64,000 bases of DNA from Thiohalocapsa sp. (GTDB lineage: Bacteria > Pseudomonadota > Gammaproteobacteria > Chromatiales > Chromatiaceae). The position numbers and the translations under genes are program-made. Location: NCBI RefSeq assembly GCF_022340605.1, contig NZ_JAJDNQ010000136.1, positions 1 to 64,000 on the forward strand, in the 5' to 3' direction. Shown in pieces: positions 38,970 to 48,417 of the stretch. Positions within the stretch are counted from its first letter, which is position 1. Each line of letters begins with the position of its first letter. The notes under the pieces are model-generated. The model had not been told where the DNA came from and did not search any database. It saw nothing but the letters and a program-made list of their open reading frames with translations.

Positions 38970-40034
38970 ATGCCTGATCCCGCCTACAGCAGCGCCCGCC
39001 CCCGCCTCAAGGTCGGCGATGCCGAGCGCGCGGACCTCGCCGACGCCCTGCAGGCGGCAACGCTGAACATGCCGCTGCACGGCATGGCCCACGGCGAACT
39101 GCTGCTCAACTTCTTCGGCGCCGACGCGGACGACTCGGCGCCGGACTTCCGCTTCACCGACATCGCCCTGGGCGACCGGGTGCAGGTGGGCTTCGGCGAG
39201 GATGCGGCGCTGCGGGTCTTCGACGGCGAGATCACCGGCATCGAGGAGCGCTACGGCGACGGCGCCCCGCGGCTGGTGCTGCTGCTCCAGGACCCGCTGC
39301 ACCGCCTGGGCCGCGCCCGCGCGCCGCGGGTCTACGCGGCCACCACGGTGGACGACCTGCTGCGCGCGGTCGCCGAGCGCGCCGGGCTGGCGCACGACGT
39401 TGCCGTCTCCGACGCCGCCAGCGACTGGCACCAGCTCAACGAAAGCGACCTCGCCTTCCTGCTGCGGGTGATCGGGCCGTTCGGCATTGCGCTGCGCATG
39501 CACAACGGCGTGCTGCGCGCCCGCGCCGAGGAGCCGGACCCGGCGCCCATCACCCTGGATACCGCCGACAACGCCATGACCGCGCGGCTGCTGGCGGACC
39601 TCGCCCACCAGCCCACGCGCAGCGCGGTGAACGGCTTCGACCTCGGCGCCGGCAGCGCGGTCGCCGGCGAGCGCGACCGCCTGGAGCCCGCACCCGCCGG
39701 CAGTAGCGCGGCGGACCTGCTCGGCACCCTCGGCTGGGACGGCGCGGAGATCGTCCCGCGGCCCTGGCCGGCGACCGCGGCGCTGGCCCGCGCCTACGCC
39801 CGCGGCCACTTCGAGCGCCGCGCCCGCGTCTTCTGCAGCGGCGAGGTGGTCTGCACCGGCGACCCGCGGCTGCGCGCCGGCCGCGAGGTGCGGCTCGAGA
39901 ACGTCTCCCCGCGCATGGCCGGCACCTGGGGCGTCAGCCACTGCGTGCACAGCTTCGATACCGGCAGCGGCTACCGCGCGCGGCTGAAGCTCCGCCGCGG
40001 CGGCTGGGGCGATGCGGGCGGGGGTGCGGCATGA
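38970..40034 (+). CDS. gp27-like hub protein (phage late control D / VgrG N-terminal half)
   Basis: A 354-residue baseplate hub component equivalent to the first half of VgrG or Afp8. Features: YSSARPRLKVGDAERADLAD, ALGDRVQVGFGE, VFDGEITGIEERYGDGAPRL, VDDLLRAVAERAGLAHD and WHQLNESDLAFLLRVIGPFG, then the swivel part AYARGHFERRARVFCSGEVV, and the end GVSHCVHSFDTGSGYRARLK. It overlaps the spike gene by four bases (ATGA), so hub and spike are two genes here rather than one fused VgrG. Confidence 0.88.
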   Translation: MPDPAYSSARPRLKVGDAERADLADALQAATLNMPLHGMAHGELLLNFFGADADDSAPDFRFTDIALGDRVQVGFGEDAALRVFDGEITGIEERYGDGAPRLVLLLQDPLHRLGRARAPRVYAATTVDDLLRAVAERAGLAHDVAVSDAASDWHQLNESDLAFLLRVIGPFGIALRMHNGVLRARAEEPDPAPITLDTADNAMTARLLADLAHQPTRSAVNGFDLGAGSAVAGERDRLEPAPAGSSAADLLGTLGWDGAEIVPRPWPATAALARAYARGHFERRARVFCSGEVVCTGDPRLRAGREVRLENVSPRMAGTWGVSHCVHSFDTGSGYRARLKLRRGGWGDAGGGAA

Positions 40035-40672
40035 ACCTGCACGGCATCGGCGCGCTCGACGCCCTGCACTACGCCGTGGTGACGGACACCGCCGACCCCG
40101 ACGACCGGGGGCGCATCCGCGTCAACCTGGTCTCGCTGCAACTGGCGCTCTGGGCGCCGGTGGTGACGCTCGGCGCCGGCGGCGGCTATGGCGTCGCCTG
40201 CATCCCACGGGTGGACGAGCTGGTGGTGGTGGCCTTCGTCGGCCCTGACCAGCCGCTGGTGCTGGGCAGCGTCTGGCACGGCGCCAGAACCCCGCCGGAG
40301 GACGCCGACCCGCTGGACGAGCACTATTTGCTGCGCACGCCGCGGGGCTGCGTCGTGCGCCTGGACGACGGCGACGGCCCCCGGGTGACGGTGCAGACCC
40401 CGTCCGGCCACAGCGTCGTCATCGACGACGGCGCCGGCGAGGTGCGCATCAACCGCGACGGCGACGAGGTCAAGCTCGCCGCCGACGGCATCAGCATCAC
40501 CAGCAGCGCCAAGGTCACGGTCAACGCCGGCGCCGACGTGGAGGTGAACGCGTCCATGGTCTCCGTCAACGCCGCCATGAGCCGCTTCTCCGGTGTGGTG
40601 CAGACCGACACCCTCATCGCCAACGCCGTGGTGAGCGCCAGCTACAGCCCCGGCGCCGGGAACATCTGGTGA
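40031..40672 (+). CDS. Baseplate assembly protein V (gp5/gpV-like spike)
   Basis: A 213-residue spike. The OB-fold domain has YAVVTDTADPDDRGRIRVNL, the W-A-P-V-V strand LWAPVVTLGAGGGYGVACIP, DELVVVAFVGPDQPLVLGSV and WHGARTPP. It is followed by repetitive beta-helix strands (VTVQTPSGHSVVIDDGAGEV, SAKVTVNAGADVEVNASMVS) that make the trimeric needle. The tail AVVSASYSPGAGNIW lacks a PAAR motif, and no separate PAAR gene is recognised in the cluster. Coupled to the hub (ATGA) and to the next gene (GTGA overlap). Confidence 0.88.
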   Translation: MNLHGIGALDALHYAVVTDTADPDDRGRIRVNLVSLQLALWAPVVTLGAGGGYGVACIPRVDELVVVAFVGPDQPLVLGSVWHGARTPPEDADPLDEHYLLRTPRGCVVRLDDGDGPRVTVQTPSGHSVVIDDGAGEVRINRDGDEVKLAADGISITSSAKVTVNAGADVEVNASMVSVNAAMSRFSGVVQTDTLIANAVVSASYSPGAGNIW

Positions 40673-42303
40673 CGGCCATGCCAGCGAGCACTCATCCCGT
40701 CCTGCTCACCGCGCCGCACTACGCACCGGGCGGCGGCTGCGCGCTGCACCGCTACCTGGACACGGACTTCGTGCCGCGCTTCCGCCAGGCGCTCGACGCC
40801 GGCACCCTCGCCGACCCGGCCGCGGCCGACTGGCAGCAGACGGACCGCTTCAGCCGCCACGACGACGCCCTGGTGCTGCGGCTGCCGCTGCATCGGACGT
40901 TTTATCTCATCGCCTGCGAGGCGGTCTGCGAGCGCCCCGGCCGCCCGGCGCTGGACCCGGCGCGCATCGTCTCCGCCGGCTTCGTGATCCGCCGCGTCGG
41001 CGGCGGCGCCGAGCGGCTCTGGCGCATCGACGACGGCAGCCCCGCCGGCTGGCAGCCGCTGGCCCAGGACAGCCCCGGCGGCGCGGCCGCGCCCGACCGC
41101 GACCCGGACCTCAAGCGCCGCCTCCACCAGCGCCGCCTGAAACTGGAGCGCCTGCGCAACCCGGGCAGCCGCGCCCGCCCGCGCCCGGCGCCGGCGCCCG
41201 CCGCCTACACCGGCGAGGAGACCCACCCGCTGCAACCGCTCGCGGTGACCGGCCCGGACGGGCGCCCGCGCACGGTGCTGTTCGGCTTCCTGCCCCTCGG
41301 CGGACAGTACCACCCGCCGGGAAAGGCACTGGACAACGCCGCCGGCAACGCGCTGATCGCCGCGGACCGCGGCACGCTCCCCGACCCGCTGAACCGCACC
41401 GGCAGCCTGGCCCGCCATTGGCACACGAGCCAGGCGCGGCTGGTGCAGGCGGGCCGGCCCAACGCGATCTTCGTGGCCGTGCTGCGGCTCCTGGTGCAGC
41501 GCTATCACCTGGGCGAGGCGCCGGCACGCGACGACGACAACCTCGACCTCGCCGCCTGGGCCGCGGCGCAGCGCTTCAGCGCCGGCTTCAGCTTGCTGGA
41601 TTACCTGTCCGCCCACGCGGCCGTCCAGTCGAGCGGACAGCCCAACGCCCTGGTGCGCTGGCTCGCCGAACGCGACCGCGCGGGCGATACGGCCGACACG
41701 CCGCTGCCGGCACGCCCCCGAGACGGCGGCGCGCTGGACGCCTCGCTTACCATCACCGCCGACGACGCCGAGGAGCTGCGCGAGGCCCTCGGCGGCCGGG
41801 TCCTCGCCATCGCCGAGCGCCTCGGTAGCGAGGTCCCGGTACCGAAGTTCCAGCAGGGTCCGGACGACCTGTTCCAGGTGCTGCCCTTCCTGCGCACCCG
41901 CGACGACGACGGCTGCGAGCGCGTCACCTGGGGCAACGCCGTGCGCAGCACGCGCTTTCGCGTCGCCGCCCCCTTCGACCCGGACGCGAGCCGCCCGACC
42001 CTGGTGCAGATGCCGTCGCTGGACGATCTGCGCCGCGGCATGGCCAAGGGCGCGGCCATGCTGATTCCGCCGGACACCCAGAACCTGATCAACGCGCTGA
42101 AGCTCAACAAGGGCGCGTCGGAAGACGTCATCGGCGAGCCCGGCGGTCCCGGCCTCGGTATCCAGTGGATCTGCTCCTTCAGCCTGCCGGTGATCACCCT
42201 GGTGGCCATGATCCTGCTGATGATCATGATCGCGCTGTTGAACATCCTTTTCTTCTGGCTGCCCTGGGTGCGCATCTGCCTGCCCTTCCCCAAGCGCACC
42301 TGA
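40669..42303 (+). CDS. eCIS-associated protein with C-terminal membrane segment
   Basis: A 544-residue protein of unknown function between spike and gp25. The first 480 residues are soluble-looking (YLDTDFVPRFRQALDAG, PLQPLAVTGPDGRPRTVLFG, AAWAAAQRFSAGFSLLDYLS). The last 46 residues are strongly hydrophobic: IQWICSFSLPVITLVAMILL, MIMIALLNILFFWLPW, then VRICLPFPKRT. This could insert into the inner membrane or into the particle's own hydrophobic core. The GTG start overlaps the gpV stop; ATG 40678 is an alternative. The position within the baseplate genes suggests a structural partner, perhaps tethering particles to the membrane. That is inference. Confidence 0.7.
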   Translation: MTAMPASTHPVLLTAPHYAPGGGCALHRYLDTDFVPRFRQALDAGTLADPAAADWQQTDRFSRHDDALVLRLPLHRTFYLIACEAVCERPGRPALDPARIVSAGFVIRRVGGGAERLWRIDDGSPAGWQPLAQDSPGGAAAPDRDPDLKRRLHQRRLKLERLRNPGSRARPRPAPAPAAYTGEETHPLQPLAVTGPDGRPRTVLFGFLPLGGQYHPPGKALDNAAGNALIAADRGTLPDPLNRTGSLARHWHTSQARLVQAGRPNAIFVAVLRLLVQRYHLGEAPARDDDNLDLAAWAAAQRFSAGFSLLDYLSAHAAVQSSGQPNALVRWLAERDRAGDTADTPLPARPRDGGALDASLTITADDAEELREALGGRVLAIAERLGSEVPVPKFQQGPDDLFQVLPFLRTRDDDGCERVTWGNAVRSTRFRVAAPFDPDASRPTLVQMPSLDDLRRGMAKGAAMLIPPDTQNLINALKLNKGASEDVIGEPGGPGLGIQWICSFSLPVITLVAMILLMIMIALLNILFFWLPWVRICLPFPKRT

Positions 42304-42324
42304 CGGCCCGGAGCCGACGCCCGC

Positions 42325-42759
42325 ATGAGCACCGCCACGCCCACCATCCTGAGCTGGAGCCTCGACGGCCTGAACAAGGACGGCCGCTACGCCTGGGCAC
42401 GGGACGACGACAGCTTCCGCCAGGTGATCCTCGCCATCCTGCTCACCCGCCCGGGCGAGCGGCTGCTGCGGCCCACCTTCGGCGCCGGGCTGCTGGACTT
42501 CGTGCACGAGCCGAACAACGAGACCACCCGCTCCATGATCGCCGCCCGCGTGCGCAAGGCGCTGGCGCACTGGGAGCCGCGCATCCGCGTGCAGGCCGTC
42601 GAGGTGGTCGCGGACCCGCAGGACCCGGCCGCCGCGCACATCACCATCCGCTACCTGCCGAAGCACACCGGCGTGCCGACGGCGCTCGGCCTCACCCTGA
42701 GCCTCGCCCTGAGCGATGCGGCCGCCGGGGCACCCGCCTTCGGCGCCGGCGGCGCCTGA
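42325..42759 (+). CDS. gp25-like baseplate wedge protein (Afp9-like)
   Basis: A 144-residue member of the GPW/gp25 family, the sheath initiator of contractile tails. Diagnostic blocks are LNKDGRYAWARDDDSFRQVI, LAILLTRPGERLLRPTFGAG, LLDFVHEPNNETTRSMIAAR and VRKALAHWEPRIRVQAVEVV. Length and motif order fit Afp9. It leads directly into the baseplate J gene. Confidence 0.92.
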   Translation: MSTATPTILSWSLDGLNKDGRYAWARDDDSFRQVILAILLTRPGERLLRPTFGAGLLDFVHEPNNETTRSMIAARVRKALAHWEPRIRVQAVEVVADPQDPAAAHITIRYLPKHTGVPTALGLTLSLALSDAAAGAPAFGAGGA

Positions 42760-42791
42760 GCAGCGCGCGCAGCACAACGGAGCCCCTCACC

Positions 42792-44999
42792 ATGCCACTG
42801 CCCGTGCCGAACCTGGACGACCGCCGCTTCGACGACCTCGTGGCCGAGGCCCGGGCGCGGCTCGCCGGGCACCTGCCGGAGCTGACCCAGATCGCCCCCG
42901 GCGACCCGCTGCACGCGTTCACGGACCTGTTCGCCTGGCTCACCGAGACCATCCTGTTCCGGGCCAACGCCATCCCGGAGCGCCAGCGCCGGGTGGTCCT
43001 GAACCTGCTCCAGGTGCCCATCCGCGCCGCCCGGCCGGCCCGCGGGCTGGCGTGCATCGACCCACCGGCGCGCAGCAGCCGGGTGCAGCCGCTGGTGCCG
43101 GCGGACAGCACCGTCTCGGGCGCCGGCATCGACTGCACCACCGAGGGCGAGGTGCAGCCGCTGCCGCTGCTCCTGCACGTGGTCGCCAAGGAGGCCCTGG
43201 CGCCGGACCTGCTGGAGACCCTCGGCTACACGCTGGAGGACCTGCGTGCCCAGCACGGCCTCGCCGCCGACGAGACACCGCAGGCCTTCCGACCCCGGCA
43301 CTTCCAGCCCGCCGACGAGCCCCTGACCCTCGCCGGCAGCCTGGATCACTGCTACTACCTGGCCCTGGCGCTGCCCCGCAGCGCCGGCGGCAACATTGGC
43401 GAGCTGCGCGCCGACCTCGCCGGCAAGGTGCTGAACATCGGTCTCATGCCCCCCGCCGCAACCGGCACGGACGCCGACGGCCTCGCCGCCGAGCTGCCGG
43501 ACCGCGCGCTCACCTGGGAGCTCCTGGTGCGCGAGACCGACGGCGCCGGGGTCGAGCAGATCCGCGCCCTGCCGCTGGAGGTGGCGGCCGATGCCAGCGG
43601 CGGCGCCCGGCGCCCCGGCGTCGTGCGGCTCAGACTGCCGCGCAACGCCACGCTGATGCAGGACCTCGCCGTCGCCGACCCGCTGGAGGCCGGCGTCGGC
43701 CAGCGCCCGCCGGAGCTGCCGGAGCAGGTGGACCCGGCGCGAGTGGCGCTTTGGCTCAGGCTCGCCTGCCCCGGCGAGCCGGACTTCCCGCTCGGCTGGA
43801 TCGGCATCAACGCGGTCGCCGTCACCGCCCAGGGTCTGCGCACCGACCTCATGCTCGGCCTCGGCACCGGCCAGCCGGACCAGGTGCTGGACCTGCCGGA
43901 CCTGGACGTGGACCCCGCCAGCCTGGCGCTGCAAGTGGAAGACACCGGCCGCTGGGTGGACTGGACCGGGGTGGACATCCTCTACGGCCAGCCGGACAGC
44001 GCGCAGGTCTACCGGCTCGACGCCCGCGCCGGGCGCGTGCACTTCGGCGACGGCATCAACGGCCGCCGCCCGCGGGCCGGCAAGCGCATCCGCGCCGCCC
44101 GCTACCGCCACGGCGGCGGTGCGGCGTCCAACCTGCCCAAGGACAGCCTCAAGTCCGTCGCCAGCACGCCGGACCTGCGCGTGCGCCAGGAGCGCCCGCT
44201 CGAGGGCGGCATCGACGCCGAGGACGTCGCCCGCGCCGAGCGCCGCATCCCGCAGTTCCTCGCCCACCGCAACCGCGCCGTCACCGCCGCGGACTTCCGG
44301 CTGCTGGCAGCGGACAACCCCATCAACCCCGTCGCCCGCGCCGAGGTCGTGCCGGGACTGCTACCGGGCACCAGCATCCGCACCCTGCGCCGGGACGTGC
44401 CCGGTGTGGTGAGCGTCTTCGTGGTGCCGCCGGGGCCGCCGGCGGCGGTGGCCGCCACGCCGCGCCCGACCCCGGGGCTGCTGCGGGACGTCTTCGACTA
44501 CCTGCTGGCGCGGGTCAGCGTCGGCACCGAGCTCTACGTGCTGAGCGCGGAATACGTGCAGCTTGCCTTGGGCGTCGCCGTGGACGTGGCGGACGCCACC
44601 ACCGAGCAGGCGACCCTGCTCGCCGTGCGCCAGGCGCTGGCCGGCTTCCTGTGGCCGCTGGCGCCGGGCGGCGCGAGCGGCCAGGGCTGGGGGCTGGGCA
44701 CCGCGGTGCGGGCGGCGGAGATCGCGGTGCAGGTCGCCCGCGTCGGCGGCGTACGCGCGGTGAACAAGCTGACCCTGTTCGCCCGCGGCCCGTCCAACGC
44801 CGGCCCCAATGCCGGACCCTGGCGCGCGGTGTCCACCGGCGAGTTGGTGCTCACCGACTATCAGTTGCCCGACCTGGTGGGCGTGCAGGTGCGAGGCGGC
44901 AGCGCCGACCCGACCCTGCCCGCCGGCCTCGGCGACCTGCCGGCCGGCGGCGGTGACCACCGCCGCGTGCCGGCGCCGGTAATCCCGGACCTGTGCTGA
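42792..44999 (+). CDS. Baseplate J-like protein (Afp11-like)
   Basis: A 735-residue baseplate wedge protein. The start reads PLPVPNLDDRRFDDLVAEAR, followed by LTQIAPGDPLHAFTDLFAWL and TETILFRANAIPERQRRV. The gpJ core is visible later as YRLDARAGRVHFGDGINGRR, YRHGGGAASNLPKDSLKSV, EDVARAERRIPQFLAHRNRA, VTAADFRLLA and SVFVVPPG. It holds neighbouring wedges together around the hub. The ATG at 42792 comes 32 bp after the gp25 stop. Length is within the range of putative baseplate assembly proteins in eCIS. Confidence 0.9.
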   Translation: MPLPVPNLDDRRFDDLVAEARARLAGHLPELTQIAPGDPLHAFTDLFAWLTETILFRANAIPERQRRVVLNLLQVPIRAARPARGLACIDPPARSSRVQPLVPADSTVSGAGIDCTTEGEVQPLPLLLHVVAKEALAPDLLETLGYTLEDLRAQHGLAADETPQAFRPRHFQPADEPLTLAGSLDHCYYLALALPRSAGGNIGELRADLAGKVLNIGLMPPAATGTDADGLAAELPDRALTWELLVRETDGAGVEQIRALPLEVAADASGGARRPGVVRLRLPRNATLMQDLAVADPLEAGVGQRPPELPEQVDPARVALWLRLACPGEPDFPLGWIGINAVAVTAQGLRTDLMLGLGTGQPDQVLDLPDLDVDPASLALQVEDTGRWVDWTGVDILYGQPDSAQVYRLDARAGRVHFGDGINGRRPRAGKRIRAARYRHGGGAASNLPKDSLKSVASTPDLRVRQERPLEGGIDAEDVARAERRIPQFLAHRNRAVTAADFRLLAADNPINPVARAEVVPGLLPGTSIRTLRRDVPGVVSVFVVPPGPPAAVAATPRPTPGLLRDVFDYLLARVSVGTELYVLSAEYVQLALGVAVDVADATTEQATLLAVRQALAGFLWPLAPGGASGQGWGLGTAVRAAEIAVQVARVGGVRAVNKLTLFARGPSNAGPNAGPWRAVSTGELVLTDYQLPDLVGVQVRGGSADPTLPAGLGDLPAGGGDHRRVPAPVIPDLC

Positions 45000-45015
45000 T
45001 CGGAGCCGCACGCGC

Positions 45016-47442
45016 GTGGACATCAACGGCACCCCGTTCTTTTTGATGCGCGAGCCCGAGGAGCTCGCGCACGGCTCGTCCCGCTTCCGCTGGGACGCCG
45101 GGCGCCGCGCGCTGGTGCTGGCCCAGGATCAAACCCTGAACCTGCCGGACCTGCCGATGGCGGAGGCGCTCACGCGCTGGCGCGATGCGAAACCCCTGGT
45201 GCGGGACGCCTTCGGCCAGCTCGGCAGGCTCGCCGCGGACGGCAGCGGTATCCACATCGACGTGGGCGACGGCGCCACGCCGCTGCTGGACGGCGACCTG
45301 CACCCGGTCACCGCCCCCGCCGGGCGCTTCACGGACCTCACTATCGGCACCGTCGGCGACGACGGCCCGGGCCAGACCGCCCGGCTCGCCGCGCCCTACA
45401 GCGACGGCGCCGCCGCGCACGGGCTGCTGTTGTTCGACCTGCGCCGGCGCTGGCATGTGGCGCTGGCGCTGGACGCCCCGCTGCTGCGGGCGGTCGTCGC
45501 CGCGGACGCCACCGTCTGGGCCCTGAGCGACACCACCCTGCTGCGCCTGCTGGGCGAGCCCCTGCCGCTGCCCTACCAGCCGCGGCCGGAGCGCTTCGAG
45601 CCGCGCACCGTCAACCCGCACCCGCTGCGCGTCGACTGGACCTGGCCGCTGCCGGCACCCTGGGCGCCGCTGGCGCTGGCGGCGGACGCCGACGCCCTGT
45701 TCCTGCTCGCCCACGACGGCGACGACCAGGCCATCCTGACGCGACCGGCGAGCGACGACCCGGCGGCGCCCTGGCAGGTCTTCACGCTGGCCGGCGCCCC
45801 CTTCTGCATCGATCTGGGCCTGCTGCCGGACGGCCGGCTCGCGACCCTGCCGCCCACGCCGGAGCCGCCCGCCGAGGCCGTGCCCGCCAGCGCCCTCCGC
45901 CACCCGGACTGTCCCGTCTGGGAGCTGTCACCCGACCTGGCGGCAGACGGCGACGCCGCCGAAGCCCCGCCCCCGGCCCGCCTGATCCGCGAGCGCCACC
46001 CGCTGCGCCGGCCCGCCGGCGACCGCTTGATCGCTTCCGCGGACGGGCGCCTGCGCTACCCGGCCCGGCCCGAGCCGGCTCGCCCGGCACCAACGCTGCA
46101 ACCAACCCCGGTGCTGCTTTCGCTGCCGCGGCCCGCATACCACTCGGCCGCCCGGGTGACGCCCAGGCTCGGTGACCATGGCAAGGGGCTGGACTCCGGT
46201 GCCGCCGGCAACCTCTGGCACCGGCTGTACCTCGAGGGCTGCATCCCGCCCGGCTGCGGCATTCGCATCTTCGCCAAGGTCTTCGACGACCCCGACACCC
46301 GCGCGGCGCTGCCCTTCATCGAGCAGCCGGCGCTCGCCTGGAACCCCATCGGCACCGAGCTGCCCGGCAGCCGGCCGCTGCTGGCGCCCGTGCGCGGCGA
46401 GTCCGGGCTGTTCGAGCTGCTGCTGCAGCGGCGCACCGGCGCGAGCCGCGGGTTGCGCGGGCGCTTCCTGCAACTGCGCTTCCTGTTCACCTCCGACGGC
46501 AGGCAGACCCCGGCCATCCACGGCATCCGCGTCTACGCGCCGCGGTTCTCCTACCAAGAGGCGTACCTGCCCGAGCTGTTCCGCCAGCAACTGGACCCCA
46601 ACGCCCCGCCGACGCCCGATGCACCCGCCAACGGCGCCGACGTGCGCGAGCGGCTGCTGGCCGCCTTCGAGGGCGTGCTGACCCCCATCGAGGGGCGCAT
46701 CAAGGCCGGCGAGGCCCTGCTGCACCCTGACAGCATGCCGGCAGCGCAGATCGGCTGGCTCGCCGAGGCTCTCGGCATGAGCGCGCCGGACTGGTGGCCG
46801 GAGCAGCGCCGCCGCCGGCAACTCCGCGAGGGCACCGAGATCCAGCGCCGCCGCGGCACCCTGGCCGGCGTGCAGTTGGCGCTGGACATCGTCACCGACG
46901 GCGGCGTCGGCCGTGGCGAGGTCGTCGTGGTGGAGAACTTTCGGCTACGACGCACCATGGCGACGGTGCTCGGGCTCGACATGGACGACAGCGACCACCC
47001 GCTCACCCTCGGCACCGGCGCCAACGCCAACAGCATCGTCGGCGACAGCCTGTTCCTGTCCGAGGCCGACGTGCCGGAGGTACTGGCCCTGTTCGCCCCC
47101 GAGGTCGCCGGCCTGGAGGAGCAGGCCGCCGTCACGGCGTTCTTCGAGCGCTACGCCCACCGCGTCAGCGTGCTGCTGCACGGCCCGGCGCGGGCGCAGG
47201 AGGCACAGGTGCGCGACTGCCTCGCCGCCGAGATGCCCGCGCGGGTGCAGTGGCGCATCGTGCCCACCGAGCACCCCTTCGTGCTGGGCCTGGCGCCGCT
47301 GCTGGCCGTGGACACCTTCCTCGAGCGGCGGCCACCACCGCGCCGGGTGCGGCTCGACGACACCTACATCGGCCGGGAGGGTCTGCTGGTGAACGCCCCC
47401 GCGCTGTCGCCCATCCACCTGCAACGGGGGCCGGCGGCATGA
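45016..47442 (+). CDS. Tail protein I-like baseplate protein with long N-terminal domain
   Basis: An 808-residue baseplate protein. The conserved P2 gpI-like part is near the end (about 515-640): EAYLPELFRQQLDP, VRERLLAAFEGVLTPIEGRI, PAAQIGWLAEALGM and LREGTEIQRRRGTLAGVQLA. Before it lies a long domain (about 70-330) with repeated short strands and many Trp/Asp turns that looks beta-propeller-like, and a galactose-binding-like block (LWHRLYLEGCIPPGCGIRIF). The C-terminal block PTEHPFVLGLAPLLAVDTFL closes the protein. The start is GTG 45016 behind CGGAG. It connects wedges to fibre-like parts by family knowledge. Confidence 0.82.
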   Translation: MDINGTPFFLMREPEELAHGSSRFRWDAGRRALVLAQDQTLNLPDLPMAEALTRWRDAKPLVRDAFGQLGRLAADGSGIHIDVGDGATPLLDGDLHPVTAPAGRFTDLTIGTVGDDGPGQTARLAAPYSDGAAAHGLLLFDLRRRWHVALALDAPLLRAVVAADATVWALSDTTLLRLLGEPLPLPYQPRPERFEPRTVNPHPLRVDWTWPLPAPWAPLALAADADALFLLAHDGDDQAILTRPASDDPAAPWQVFTLAGAPFCIDLGLLPDGRLATLPPTPEPPAEAVPASALRHPDCPVWELSPDLAADGDAAEAPPPARLIRERHPLRRPAGDRLIASADGRLRYPARPEPARPAPTLQPTPVLLSLPRPAYHSAARVTPRLGDHGKGLDSGAAGNLWHRLYLEGCIPPGCGIRIFAKVFDDPDTRAALPFIEQPALAWNPIGTELPGSRPLLAPVRGESGLFELLLQRRTGASRGLRGRFLQLRFLFTSDGRQTPAIHGIRVYAPRFSYQEAYLPELFRQQLDPNAPPTPDAPANGADVRERLLAAFEGVLTPIEGRIKAGEALLHPDSMPAAQIGWLAEALGMSAPDWWPEQRRRRQLREGTEIQRRRGTLAGVQLALDIVTDGGVGRGEVVVVENFRLRRTMATVLGLDMDDSDHPLTLGTGANANSIVGDSLFLSEADVPEVLALFAPEVAGLEEQAAVTAFFERYAHRVSVLLHGPARAQEAQVRDCLAAEMPARVQWRIVPTEHPFVLGLAPLLAVDTFLERRPPPRRVRLDDTYIGREGLLVNAPALSPIHLQRGPAA

Positions 47443-47479
47443 GCCGCATACCCGGCGCCCGCACCGGAGGTTCCAACCC

Positions 47480-48367
47480 ATGAGCAGCACGGATTCCAGC
47501 CCGGGCGACGACACCACGCTGCGCGAGGACAGCGCGCTGGACGAGCCGCTGCGCCGGGTCGCCTACGAGGCCGGCATGCTGCTCGGGCTCGAGGCCACCC
47601 GCGCCGAGCAGACGTATCACCGCCGCCGGCTCACCCGCCAGCAGTACTGGCTGCACGGCGCCGGCACCATTGCAGGCTTAAGGGTCTGGCTGGACCCGGC
47701 CGAGAGCGACACGCCGGACGCGGACATGCTGACCCGCGTGCTGGTGGGCCCCGGGCTCGCCATCGACGCCCTGGGCCGTGAGCTCATGATCACCGAAACC
47801 CATTGCCTGGATCTGCGCGCCTGGCTCCAGGCGCAATCCGCCACGGCGCTGGCCGAGGGCACCGACGGCGGCACGCTGCGGCTGCTGCTCACGGTGCGCT
47901 ACGCGGACTGCCCGGTGGCGGCGCAGCCGGTGCTGGCACGCAAGCTCAACCTTTCCACCGACGCGGTACAGCCGAGCCGCATCGCCGACGGCGTGGCACT
48001 GACCCTGGCGCCCGAGCCGCCCGCCGCCGCCGCGGCCGGTTATCACCCCTGGCCGCGCCACCCGGCAGTGCCGGAGCTGACGGCCGACGAGGAAGCCGCC
48101 GTGCAGGCGACGACCGACACGCCGGAGGCCGCGGCGCAATTGCGGCTGCACGCCCGACTGCTGCACCTGTTCGACGACGACGCCACGCCCGCCCCGGAGC
48201 CGCCGGACCCGGCCGCCGCGGCGAAGGTGCCGCTGGCCAGGCTCAGCATGCAGGCGCCGGACCTGGACAACATCGTCGTCAACCCGGCGCACATCGCCGT
48301 GGACAACCTGATCCGGCCCTTCGTCACCACCGCCGCCCAGCTCGCGCGCCTGGCGCGCGGCGGCTGA
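47480..48367 (+). CDS. eCIS protein with the repeated N-terminal domain (paralogue A)
   Basis: A 295-residue protein of unknown function. The first 120 residues contain YEAGMLLGLEATRAEQTYHR, RRLTRQQYWLHGAGTIAGLR and VLVGPGLAIDALGRELMITE. The same order of elements (start block, coiled R/Y-rich helix, GxGxxxGL, xPGLxIxGxGRxL) appears in the next two gene products, so the three are related. The C-terminal half is Ala/Pro-rich (PEPPDPAAAAKVPLARLSMQ) and ends with VDNLIRPFVTTAAQLARLAR. GGAGG nine bases before the ATG fixes the start. A baseplate attachment role is inferred from the neighbouring tail protein I. Confidence 0.7.
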   Translation: MSSTDSSPGDDTTLREDSALDEPLRRVAYEAGMLLGLEATRAEQTYHRRRLTRQQYWLHGAGTIAGLRVWLDPAESDTPDADMLTRVLVGPGLAIDALGRELMITETHCLDLRAWLQAQSATALAEGTDGGTLRLLLTVRYADCPVAAQPVLARKLNLSTDAVQPSRIADGVALTLAPEPPAAAAAGYHPWPRHPAVPELTADEEAAVQATTDTPEAAAQLRLHARLLHLFDDDATPAPEPPDPAAAAKVPLARLSMQAPDLDNIVVNPAHIAVDNLIRPFVTTAAQLARLARGG

Positions 48368-48417
48368 TGCCAGCGCCGCCCGGCCGCCACCGCCCCGCAA
48401 GAGAAACGAGGCCAAGC

